The position numbers and the translations under genes were made by a program. From Anaerovibrio lipolyticus (lineage in GTDB: Bacteria; Bacillota; Negativicutes; Selenomonadales; Selenomonadaceae): DNA of 64,000 nucleotides. The stretch is from the NCBI RefSeq assembly GCF_021531495.1, contig NZ_JADYTY010000008.1:1-64000 (forward strand). Reading direction: 5' to 3'. The notes under the pieces were generated by a model, which saw only the letters and a list, made by a program, of their open reading frames with translations, did not search any database and was not told the DNA's origin. The number at the start of each line of letters is the position of its first letter. Position 1 is the first letter of the stretch. Of the stretch, positions 47,093 to 54,988 are shown piece after piece.

Positions 47093-47872
47093 TTAGAATG
47101 GTTTCTGGTAAAAGAATGGCTGATAGCTGGTATAGCCAAGCTTGCGGAAATTAAGGATGGCCTCTGTTGCCCCAACAAAGAGAATACCGCCTGGCTTTAG
47201 AGCCTTAAAGAAATTAGCATAAAGCTGATCCTTTGCTTCCTCCGTAAAATAAATAACCACATTACGGCAAAGAATCAAATCAAAACCAGTTTCAAAAGGA
47301 TCTTTTAACAGATTATGACGCTTAAATTCAATACGCTGTTTAATATCAGGGCTTACCGCATACTTAACCCCTTGTCTGGTAAAGTACTTGGACTTTCTAG
47401 CCTCACTCATAGCCTTTAGCTCATTTTCGTTATAAACACCAGCCTTGGCCTTGCCCAAAATCTCAATATCCAAATCCGTAGCCAAAATCCGATGACGGGT
47501 ATTTGGTGTCATATCATTGAGAATCATAGCCAAAGAATATGGCTCTGCCCCAATAGAACAGCCTGCACTCCAAATATTCAGTCGAGAAGAACGCTTCATC
47601 AGCTCTGGAATAACATCTGTCTCCAGCTTGGCAAATTTGTCCGGTGTACGGAAAAATTCAGATACGTTAATGGTCAGATACTCAATAAAAGCAGCAAAAT
47701 CATCCTTATCCTGTACAACCTTGTCAAAATAGGCGCTATATTTATCGTAGCCATTACGACGGGCCAGATTCATAATACGTCTTTGCATCTGAGGTGCCTT
47801 GTACAAATCCAAATCAATTTCAGTCTTACGCTTCAGCTTTGCTTTAAACTCTTCCCAATCTCTCTCGTCCAT
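47093..47872 (-). CDS. cheR: CheR-type protein-glutamate methyltransferase
   Basis: SAM-dependent methyltransferase of chemoreceptors. N-terminal helical CheR domain (about 10-75) with the family TVNVSEFFRTPDKF-like segment NVSEFFRTPDKF, then the Rossmann SAM site IWSAGCSIGAEPYSLAM, ILATDLDIEIL and LILCRNVVIYF. 259 residues. GGAGG before the ATG. No other chemotaxis gene is in the window, so the receptors lie elsewhere. Confidence 0.93.
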   Translation of the reverse strand: MDERDWEEFKAKLKRKTEIDLDLYKAPQMQRRIMNLARRNGYDKYSAYFDKVVQDKDDFAAFIEYLTINVSEFFRTPDKFAKLETDVIPELMKRSSRLNIWSAGCSIGAEPYSLAMILNDMTPNTRHRILATDLDIEILGKAKAGVYNENELKAMSEARKSKYFTRQGVKYAVSPDIKQRIEFKRHNLLKDPFETGFDLILCRNVVIYFTEEAKDQLYANFFKALKPGGILFVGATEAILNFRKLGYTSYQPFFYQKPF

Positions 47873-48016
47873 AATAACAATTCCTCCGATTTATTACATT
47901 TACTCCAACCATTGGTATCTTTATTCTACACAAATTGCCAAAATCCTTTTTTTATATGAAAATTTTTCATATTCTATTACAATTGTCTTATTTGCCTCTA
48001 AAAAATATAAATTTCC

Positions 48017-49309
48017 CTATTCCTCTACATAATGGCTGAAACTGCCAATTACCATATTTGGAAATTCCTGATGCAGCTTTGCCAAAAAGGCCCTAGTTCC
48101 CAAAATTTCTCCCTGAGCTTCTGGCATAATTTCTAAAAAAGCATCTGGATCTATATTCAGATTGCGTACCTGAATCATCTGCACTGGCAGTTCCCGGAAA
48201 AATTCCAACCAACCAGCCAGCTCCTGAGCTCTATCATTAAAGCCTGGGAAGTACAGCATATTCAGAGATACATAAATTCCCTTGTCCAAAGCATAGCGAA
48301 TGGATTCCTTCACATTCTCCAGCTGATAACTGCTGCGATAATAGGCAGCATAGCTTTCTGGCAGGGCACTGATAATGCTTACCCGCATGGTATCCAGACC
48401 TGCATCCACAATCTGACGGATACCCTCTGTATAGCCTGCATTGGTGTTGATATTTATCTGTCCCTTGTCAGTCTGCTGGCGAATGAGGCGGATTCCCTGA
48501 CTAATATTAACAGCTGCCAAAGATGGCTCTCCCTCACAGCCCTGACCAAAACTAATAATTCCCTCTGGTGCTGTTTGAAGATGATATAAACCTATCTGGG
48601 CAATTTGCTCTGGCGTAGGTCGGAATTTTATTCGCTCCTGTGGAGATGGGCAGCATTCCGCCGGCTGCAAGGAAATACAGCCAAAACAGTTGGCATTACA
48701 TACAGGGGAGGTTGGAATACCACATTCCCAGCGGCGGTAGAAAAGATTCTCTGCTGTACAGCAATGCCATTCCAGAGAACAATTGGCCAAATGCTCTACC
48801 AAAGGATTGTTAGGCAAATCCTTTTTAACCCTTTTTACCAATTTCTTTAAATCCGGTGTATTGTAATTCTCTGGATCCCATTTGTGATTTTCATCTGTAT
48901 AAATGGCAGCTGCGTACAGCTGATCCTGATAAACAGCTACCGCGGTATAGCCATATAAAGGCAGCTGAGAGGCTTCTTCCATAAGCTGAAAACCCGGCAA
49001 CAGGGTTCTGGTATAGCCTGCCGGCAAAATAGCGGATACAGCCTGACCAGTTAAGGGCAGGATATTGCCCTCCTCATCCACGCCTAAAGCCTGACGATCC
49101 GGCAAATACATCAGGTCAGCACTATCTGGCAGAGGAATCAAATCCTCTGGTGTCAAAGCACGTATCTCATCGCCAAAACGGCCTACTGCTCCAATGCCAG
49201 GGGCATCGAAAATCTCACCGTTTTCATCTGCATAAAGAGCGTATATCATATCCTGCTGGTTTTTAGTATGTTTTTTGCCAGCTTTGCTGTTTTTCTGCTT
49301 CTTAGTCAT
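48017..49309 (-). CDS. Radical SAM protein of unknown substrate
   Basis: 430 residues. The radical SAM cysteines are C204-x3-C208-x2-C211 within SPVCNANCFGC; GISFGQGCEGEPSL is the SAM-binding GGE-like segment. A long N-terminal region (about 1-200) has beta-rich sequence and additional cysteines (CSLEWHCC, WECG) that may bind zinc or a further cluster. CxxxCxxC spacing is canonical, but no substrate is predictable. It overlaps pth by eight bases, with GGAGG ahead of the ATG. Lys-rich N-terminus (residues 2-17). Confidence 0.85.
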   Translation of the reverse strand: MTKKQKNSKAGKKHTKNQQDMIYALYADENGEIFDAPGIGAVGRFGDEIRALTPEDLIPLPDSADLMYLPDRQALGVDEEGNILPLTGQAVSAILPAGYTRTLLPGFQLMEEASQLPLYGYTAVAVYQDQLYAAAIYTDENHKWDPENYNTPDLKKLVKRVKKDLPNNPLVEHLANCSLEWHCCTAENLFYRRWECGIPTSPVCNANCFGCISLQPAECCPSPQERIKFRPTPEQIAQIGLYHLQTAPEGIISFGQGCEGEPSLAAVNISQGIRLIRQQTDKGQININTNAGYTEGIRQIVDAGLDTMRVSIISALPESYAAYYRSSYQLENVKESIRYALDKGIYVSLNMLYFPGFNDRAQELAGWLEFFRELPVQMIQVRNLNIDPDAFLEIMPEAQGEILGTRAFLAKLHQEFPNMVIGSFSHYVEE

Positions 49310-49910
49310 GAGCCTTTTCCTCCCCAGTTTTTTTGGCCTTTTTAACCTTTTTCGGATTGAATTTGTTCATAGCCATATCTGGGCCTTCCAAAACCATACA
49401 CTCTACCGCAGGAATAAGCTGCTTGATAGCATCTCCTATTTCCTCCTGCTCCTGGTCGTTAAACTTAGCCAGCACATGATTGATAACGCTCCAGCCCGGC
49501 TGAGGCCGGCCAATACCAATCCGCAAACGGCCAAAATTTTCGGAACCAATATGACTGAGCAAGGATTTGATGCCATTGTGGCCACCAGCGCTGCCCTTTT
49601 TGCGAATACGAATTGTACCGATGGGAATGTCCATATCATCATGGGCTGCCATAATGTCCTCTGGCTCCAGCTTGTACCAACGCATCAAAGGACCTACACA
49701 TTCGCCACTGTTATTCATATAGGTAAGAGGCTTCACCAGCAAAATCTTTTCACTGCCAATACGACCTTCTGCCACCATACCCTTTTCCCGACTGCGCCAC
49801 TCATTGATACCCAAATGCTCTGCCAGTGCATCCACCAGCATCCAGCCTACATTGTGACGGGTGCCAGCATATTCATTGCCTGGATTCCCCAGACCTACAA
49901 TCATTTTCAT
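49302..49910 (-). CDS. pth: Peptidyl-tRNA hydrolase
   Basis: Releases peptides from stalled peptidyl-tRNA. GLGNPGNEYAGTRHNVGW with catalytic His19, PLTYMNNSGECV, HDDMDIP (Asp near 92) and GGHNGIKSL are diagnostic. 202 residues with a Lys-rich tail. GGAG 9 bases before the ATG. Overlaps the downstream radical SAM gene. Confidence 0.96.
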   Translation of the reverse strand: MKMIVGLGNPGNEYAGTRHNVGWMLVDALAEHLGINEWRSREKGMVAEGRIGSEKILLVKPLTYMNNSGECVGPLMRWYKLEPEDIMAAHDDMDIPIGTIRIRKKGSAGGHNGIKSLLSHIGSENFGRLRIGIGRPQPGWSVINHVLAKFNDQEQEEIGDAIKQLIPAVECMVLEGPDMAMNKFNPKKVKKAKKTGEEKAHD

Positions 49911-49959
49911 TAATTTCTTCTCCTAAATATTAGACTTGTCCTTTTATTATAACCCCTAA

Positions 49960-50105
49960 ATTATTCAAAGAAAATGATTTTTTCATTTTCTTTCAATGGG
50001 GTTTCGACGAGGGTGGAGATATTAGCTCCACCCTGTCAGTAGCACAGCTTCCCGCCACCTATAGAGGTATGGGACATCGGACACCTCGTCATACATGAGA
50101 AAAAA
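49960..50105. other. Structured intergenic segment, possible IS200/IS605-like fragment
   Basis: Between pth and lgt there are strong foldable elements: AAAGAAAATGA with its complement (49970-49998), GGGTGGAG/CTCCACCC (about 50013-50036), and an outer pair CGACGAG/CTCGTC enclosing roughly 85 bases. No gene is present in 49911-50198. It could be a small structured RNA or a relic end of an IS200/IS605-type element; it does not fit any riboswitch class I recognise. Confidence 0.4.
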
Positions 50106-50198
50106 TTTTTGTCATAAAATAACTGCTGTTTTTTTTCAACGCAATCTGCTAAAATAAAACACGGTTTGTATATTTTTCTTTATTGTGAGGTTTTGGCA

Positions 50199-50972
50199 AT
50201 GCATCAATATTTATTTTATATCGGAGATTTTCCCGTGCGAGCTTATGGACTGGTACTTAGTCTAAGCATTATTCTAGCTTCCTCTGTAGCCTATTTTCTA
50301 GCCAAGCAGGATGGACGCTGGCATGACCATATACCGGATATGTGTATTTATTCCGGCATGGCAGGATTGCTGGGAGCCAGACTATGGGATGTTTTTTTCT
50401 TTGACTGGGGCTATTATCAGCACCATCTTACAGAAATCCTTAATGTGTGGCAGGGAGGCATGGCCATTCAAGGCGGCGTTGTGCTAGGCGTGGCCACTGG
50501 GGTTTTTTATTGCTGGCGACACAAAATCGATATTCCTGCTATGATGGATATTTGCGCCCCTGCCATTGTCTTTGGCCAAGGTCTAGGCCGCTGTGCCAAT
50601 TTGCTAAATGGTGATGCCTTCGGTGCTCCAACAGGAAGTAATTTTGGCATTCTTTATCCCGAAACCACCTTGGCCTATCATACCTACGGTGCCCAACCCC
50701 TTTGGCCAGCAGAAATCTGGGAGGGCCAGCTGGATTTTGTTATTTTTGGCCTGCTGCTTCTCTACCGGGCTTTTCCCCATGCTAAAGGACAGGCTTTTGC
50801 ACTGTATGTTATGCTATACAGCACAGCCCGCTTCTTTTTGGAATATCTCCGAGGAGACTATACCAACCTGGTTTTCGGTATCTTTAAATCCGCCCAGATG
50901 ACCAGCATTACTGCCTTTACCATTGCCCTGGCAGTATATATTTACCTCTGGTTTGACAATCCCCGTGCCTGA
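50199..50972 (+). CDS. lgt: Phosphatidylglycerol-prolipoprotein diacylglyceryl transferase
   Basis: Seven-helix inner-membrane enzyme attaching diacylglycerol to the lipobox Cys of prelipoproteins. The Lgt signature GQGLGRCANLLNGDAFG is central, preceded by the catalytic-region RAYGL and the conserved GGMAIQGGV. 257 residues from the ATG at 50199, chosen because GTGAGG is 8 bases upstream. The last codons (encoding NPRA) and stop lie inside an IS200/IS605-like hairpin, so the C-terminal end may have been reshaped by an insertion. Convergent with the island's HNH gene. Confidence 0.95.
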   Translation: MHQYLFYIGDFPVRAYGLVLSLSIILASSVAYFLAKQDGRWHDHIPDMCIYSGMAGLLGARLWDVFFFDWGYYQHHLTEILNVWQGGMAIQGGVVLGVATGVFYCWRHKIDIPAMMDICAPAIVFGQGLGRCANLLNGDAFGAPTGSNFGILYPETTLAYHTYGAQPLWPAEIWEGQLDFVIFGLLLLYRAFPHAKGQAFALYVMLYSTARFFLEYLRGDYTNLVFGIFKSAQMTSITAFTIALAVYIYLWFDNPRA

Positions 50973-51063
50973 AGGCAGGGGATTCTTGGTTCCCTGAGCA
51001 CTGCATATAGGCCGTGGCCTGAAACATACAATCGAACAGTGAGAAAAATCCTTAATATTTTTA
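50950..51063 (-). mobile_element. IS200/IS605-like right-end relic without transposase
   Basis: The minus strand shows GTTTCAGGCCACGGCCTAT, AGGGAACCAAGAATCCCCTG, then a hairpin (50958-50984, AATCCCC/GGGGATT with inner TGCC/GGCA) and GATTGTCAA. This composition matches the right-end/omega-RNA region of IS605-type elements as I remember it. No tnpA or tnpB frame is present. It overlaps the end of lgt and abuts the HNH stop at the island boundary. Family assignment rests on pattern recognition only. Confidence 0.5.
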
Positions 51064-51870
51064 TTATCCATGTTGAAATATTACATCATTGTGGTATTCC
51101 AAAAACTCCTTATCTGGCTGAAATCTATGAGGCAGTATTATTTTTATTCCCTCTAATTCAATCAGCAGTTTGCGCATAGAATCCTCCATGCGCTCATATT
51201 TTTTCAGTTTGTCAGAAACGCAGATACTAAAATCCTTTCTCACTGTAATCAGTCCCTTATCAAAGGCTGCATCATGCAAAGCATTCAGGCACAGGCCATT
51301 GGCAGGATTTGTCTTTTCCTCCGGTGTGCTGACAGCCCAGGGCTTTATATGGCTGGCTCTCAAAAGCTCAGGCACCTTTACACCTGTTATACAGCAGCTA
51401 TTTTCATAACTGCTGAGCACAGCATTATGAAAAAATCTATGTCCAATCCGCTCTTTTCGCTGAGCTATGCTCTCTCCTCCAATAACATAAGGCAAGTCAT
51501 CATAAATACTCTCATTAACCGCAAAGCCATTATTATAAGACTCTTCCTCAATATTTTTCTCTTTCAGCTCCGCCACAATTTCAGCACTGCGGATAGCAAT
51601 TTCCTCTGTCCTGCCAGCAAATTCCTGCCAAATCTCCTTATCCAGCTTACTGCCATTAGACAAGCCGTTGACATTTCTATCCCGCAGGGTTTGGTCAAAG
51701 CTGGCAAGATTGCACATTTTCATAGCCAAGGCCGAAGGAGTCCTCCCCAGCACCTTTGCCAAGGAAATAATTTCCGGATTATTCCTGCCAATCTTACCAA
51801 AGGGAATCTGATGATACAAAGCCATCGCCACCAGAATTTCCTCTCTTGTCCAATTTCTTCGTTCAGCCAT
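51064..51870 (-). CDS. HNH endonuclease-domain protein
   Basis: 268 residues. The N-terminal third (about 1-90) has WTREEILVAMALYHQIPFGKI and RTPSALAMKMCNLA, a DNA-binding-like helical module common in this family. The C-terminal HNH domain has CCITGVKVPELLRASHIKPW and NPANGLCLNALHDAAFDKGLITV. Such proteins act as Type II or Type IV restriction nucleases or as accessory effectors. It follows the AIPR gene after 46 bp and ends at the IS-like relic, so it is the last gene of the island. Confidence 0.85.
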   Translation of the reverse strand: MAERRNWTREEILVAMALYHQIPFGKIGRNNPEIISLAKVLGRTPSALAMKMCNLASFDQTLRDRNVNGLSNGSKLDKEIWQEFAGRTEEIAIRSAEIVAELKEKNIEEESYNNGFAVNESIYDDLPYVIGGESIAQRKERIGHRFFHNAVLSSYENSCCITGVKVPELLRASHIKPWAVSTPEEKTNPANGLCLNALHDAAFDKGLITVRKDFSICVSDKLKKYERMEDSMRKLLIELEGIKIILPHRFQPDKEFLEYHNDVIFQHG

Positions 51871-51916
51871 ACAACCATCCCCTGCTGGATTTACAGAACA
51901 GCCCCACCAAAATCAG

Positions 51917-54028
51917 CTATTCATATATTTTCCCATTATCTTTCAACTGCTCCAAAATAGTCAACAAAATACTTGCCTGAAATTCCTGTGGCATTTTACT
52001 GGAAGTGCCCCTCGACCATTTTTCTGCTGTACTCAAAGCTTTCATCTGTTTGTCTGTACGCACAAGTTTAAGCGCCCTGGCATCCTTGGCTATAATATCC
52101 CACTTGCCATATAGCGCTACCACTTTTTCCAAAGATGAAATATTGTTATCAAACTTCTGAACAGAGGCCGCTTTGCGCTGTGCTTTTTTCTTGTCTGCCC
52201 GCAATTGAAGCATTTCCGCAATTTCCATAGGAATATGCATATCTATCTTTTCCTTCATGTTTTTCCAGCAGCCATCTTTTTTACACCACTGAGTAACATT
52301 TGAGGTCACACGGACTGTATCAGAACTGTCTGTAATGAAGTCACAAACCTTGTGTGCCAATTCATCAAAGAAATCATTCATCATATCGGGAAGCTTCTGC
52401 TCTTTCCATATGTACTCAAAATTAAATTCATCCTTTGGGTACTGTTCCTTCAAGAGATAATGAAACTCTGCCATAGTATATGTTACAATATTAGCTCTAT
52501 ATGCCTTGGGATACCATGCTGCTTTAGAAACTATTTTTTCTATGGTCTTAAACATAATAGCCATAGCTACAGATTCCTTAAACCAGTATTCATTAAATAC
52601 CGCTTTATTGGATTCCCATTTTTCGCTGACTTCCTCAGCAAATTTCATAAAATTCGTCTGAGCACCACGGCTTACATACTGAGGATACCCCTCCCAGCTA
52701 TAGCGATATTTTGCCAGATCTGTTTTAGTAATAACCTGCTCCTTAGGATGCTGCCTCAAATATTGATTTTTTTGCGCCTTAGTCATTTTCATCTGAGTCT
52801 GGGCAAACTGACCACGGGCACGCTCATAAAACCAATAGGTTTCATATTGAGCACCATCTACAGCTGGTGCCAGAATACGGCGGGATATTTTCTCCATCTC
52901 CACATGGAATGGTGATGTAGCAAAGAAATCTGCTTCACTAACTGCATTTTGGCTATTGGAGGAGCGGGAAATATCGTTAATCAAAGTATCTGCCGCATCC
53001 TGCTCCATTTCGCCAATCAAGGTCAGCTTCATCTGCACATAGATATTATCCAAATCAGCTTTGTCCTTAAATCTAGCTGTAGCAAGGGAAGCCGTAGTCT
53101 GACCACCATTTATAATCTGAAAATCCTTAGCCCAGACCAATTTCAAGCCGCCCGCATCATGTTCAAGCTTTAACTCCAAGGCTGTAGCCGCAATACCATT
53201 GTTATATGCAAAAAAGCGGTCTGGTTCATTCAGAATGGTGGCGCGTATTTTCTTATTAACTTTCCGTTTTACTGACAAAAAAGAGCGGACATTGCCTTCC
53301 AGTAATCGGCTTCCATATTTATCGTAAACATCTGCCAAAACCCGCCCAGGAATAACACAGAGATAACTTTTATATACTTGATTAGATACTGCACTAGCCT
53401 CCAAGCTGGGAATCCCCTCTGTCACATACTCCCGAAAGTCTATCTCAATAGGCTCCTTAACAGAACCTGAAACAGCAATATTATATATGCGCTCCATATC
53501 CCACAGAATACAATCGGCAGGAATTTTATTAACCAACAATTTTGGCAGGTTGGTTAAGTTACGGCTTTTTTCCGCATTGGTCAACACATACAATTTAAAT
53601 TTAGTTATTTCACCATTCTGGTTAAGCTCCCTGATTCTGTCAATAGCATCTGCAACTGGCAGACTTGGCTCAACTTCCAAATATAAATTTGTATTGATAG
53701 CTTCTTCTGCAAAATGCTTCAAGCGACCGAAATCTGTTTCCGCCCTGCTCTTGGTCAAGGTTTTATTACCTTCCTCGTAATCAACCAGAAACAGCGAAAA
53801 ACTGCCATCTGCTGCATCTTCATAGTAGCCATTTATCTGCATCTTGCGATTGCGGGCACCTTGGCGGCTGAAATAAGCTTGCTCTATAGATTCAGGCAAA
53901 TAGTCCGAAGCCACCATATATTCATCTGTAACAATCTGCAAAAAAGCTGCATGAGTCCCTTCGCCCTGACTGACGGCAGCCGCATTTACTGCCTGCAGCA
54001 ATTGGTTCTTAAATTCACTATATTCCAT
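51917..54028 (-). CDS. AIPR-family protein (abortive infection phage resistance)
   Basis: 703 residues. AIPR signatures: RFFAYNNGIA at 271-280, DFQIINGGQTTASL at 302-315 and SRSSNSQNAVSEADFFA thereafter. AIPR proteins are associated with phage resistance and are found next to Z1-type ATPases; the molecular activity is not settled. The ATG overlaps the upstream DUF4420 gene's end by 11 bases, so it is co-translated. The C-terminal third (about 470-703) is helical and Lys-rich. Confidence 0.88.
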   Translation of the reverse strand: MEYSEFKNQLLQAVNAAAVSQGEGTHAAFLQIVTDEYMVASDYLPESIEQAYFSRQGARNRKMQINGYYEDAADGSFSLFLVDYEEGNKTLTKSRAETDFGRLKHFAEEAINTNLYLEVEPSLPVADAIDRIRELNQNGEITKFKLYVLTNAEKSRNLTNLPKLLVNKIPADCILWDMERIYNIAVSGSVKEPIEIDFREYVTEGIPSLEASAVSNQVYKSYLCVIPGRVLADVYDKYGSRLLEGNVRSFLSVKRKVNKKIRATILNEPDRFFAYNNGIAATALELKLEHDAGGLKLVWAKDFQIINGGQTTASLATARFKDKADLDNIYVQMKLTLIGEMEQDAADTLINDISRSSNSQNAVSEADFFATSPFHVEMEKISRRILAPAVDGAQYETYWFYERARGQFAQTQMKMTKAQKNQYLRQHPKEQVITKTDLAKYRYSWEGYPQYVSRGAQTNFMKFAEEVSEKWESNKAVFNEYWFKESVAMAIMFKTIEKIVSKAAWYPKAYRANIVTYTMAEFHYLLKEQYPKDEFNFEYIWKEQKLPDMMNDFFDELAHKVCDFITDSSDTVRVTSNVTQWCKKDGCWKNMKEKIDMHIPMEIAEMLQLRADKKKAQRKAASVQKFDNNISSLEKVVALYGKWDIIAKDARALKLVRTDKQMKALSTAEKWSRGTSSKMPQEFQASILLTILEQLKDNGKIYE

Positions 54029-54983
54029 TATACAAATCCCCCAACTCCTGCTGCTTCTCCAGCCAATCAGCTATACCATTCAGGCTTAAAGTATATTCTG
54101 CCTTGATAACGGCCTGGGGAACAGTACCTAACCTTAAAGCTGGAAAAGTATCATCTACCCGATAAACACATTCATCTCTAACAATAAAGGAATTTTTATC
54201 ATACTCCTCATTTTCCTCATATCCATATTGCAGCAGCTTACGGATAAAAATTTCCCTGCCGCTGCCGCAATCACTTATTATTTTACTTAGTGCAGAAACC
54301 AGTTTATTTAGGGTAACAGCCCCCGGTTTGTCAGCGGTTGTTTTTTCCAATTGATATACTACCAATTGTCCTGCTTCTGATGTATCAAGCTGAGCTAAGG
54401 AAGATATTTTTACCTCTGACACACCCTGCTTGACAGTCTTAATCTCATACCATAAATCTTTTAAAACAAAATCACGCCACTCTCGTTCCGGCCCCTGCCA
54501 GCCTGTAATAATATCATGGCTCTGATCCGGATTTTCCTTTATACGGCGATACAAAAAAGTAAGCTCTCCTATCAGACCTCTTTGCGCTGCCTCGCTTAAT
54601 AGATTGCCCCGCACCCTGCCCAGCATTTCCTGCCATGACTCATAGCGGGAACATAATGCTGTCAGAGCTTGGTAATCACTATTTGTTTGGGCGGAATAAT
54701 TAATAATATCCGCACATACATCAAGGAATATCTCTTTCTTGGCCGTATCATTCAGGGTAAAGACATAGTGATAACTGCCATCCTGTTGAAAAGTTCGACA
54801 GGCTATGGACTTAGTATTGGTAAATTTTTTCTGCTGATGGGTACTGACTGTAGCCAAAACCATATGACAGGAATCATCAAAGCCAGTATAAAACTCCAAG
54901 GGATGCTGGATATTCAGCCTTGTTCCCATATTTTTCTTTTGCACAGTCCGCTGCCACTGCTGTTCCAACTGCTGTCTATCCAT
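54018..54983 (-). CDS. DUF4420-type PD-(D/E)XK nuclease-like protein
   Basis: About 321 residues. The active-site pattern D171, E180-x-K182 is visible in EWRDFVLKDLWYEIKTVK, with an upstream conserved Glu at 140 (IGELTFLY), as in DUF4420 of the PD-(D/E)XK superfamily. It is the likely DNA-cutting subunit of the Z1/MORC module. The ATG at 54983 has GAGGA 9 bases upstream; an ATG at 54992 overlapping the Z1 stop (ATGA) is the alternative. Confidence 0.85.
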   Translation of the reverse strand: MDRQQLEQQWQRTVQKKNMGTRLNIQHPLEFYTGFDDSCHMVLATVSTHQQKKFTNTKSIACRTFQQDGSYHYVFTLNDTAKKEIFLDVCADIINYSAQTNSDYQALTALCSRYESWQEMLGRVRGNLLSEAAQRGLIGELTFLYRRIKENPDQSHDIITGWQGPEREWRDFVLKDLWYEIKTVKQGVSEVKISSLAQLDTSEAGQLVVYQLEKTTADKPGAVTLNKLVSALSKIISDCGSGREIFIRKLLQYGYEENEEYDKNSFIVRDECVYRVDDTFPALRLGTVPQAVIKAEYTLSLNGIADWLEKQQELGDLYNGI

Positions 54984-54988
54984 AAATA

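Noticed and set aside
51064-51870. HNH protein as a homing endonuclease or intron product
   Set aside because: It is a free-standing full-length protein in the operon direction, not within another gene, and its N-terminal module matches defence-type HNH proteins.
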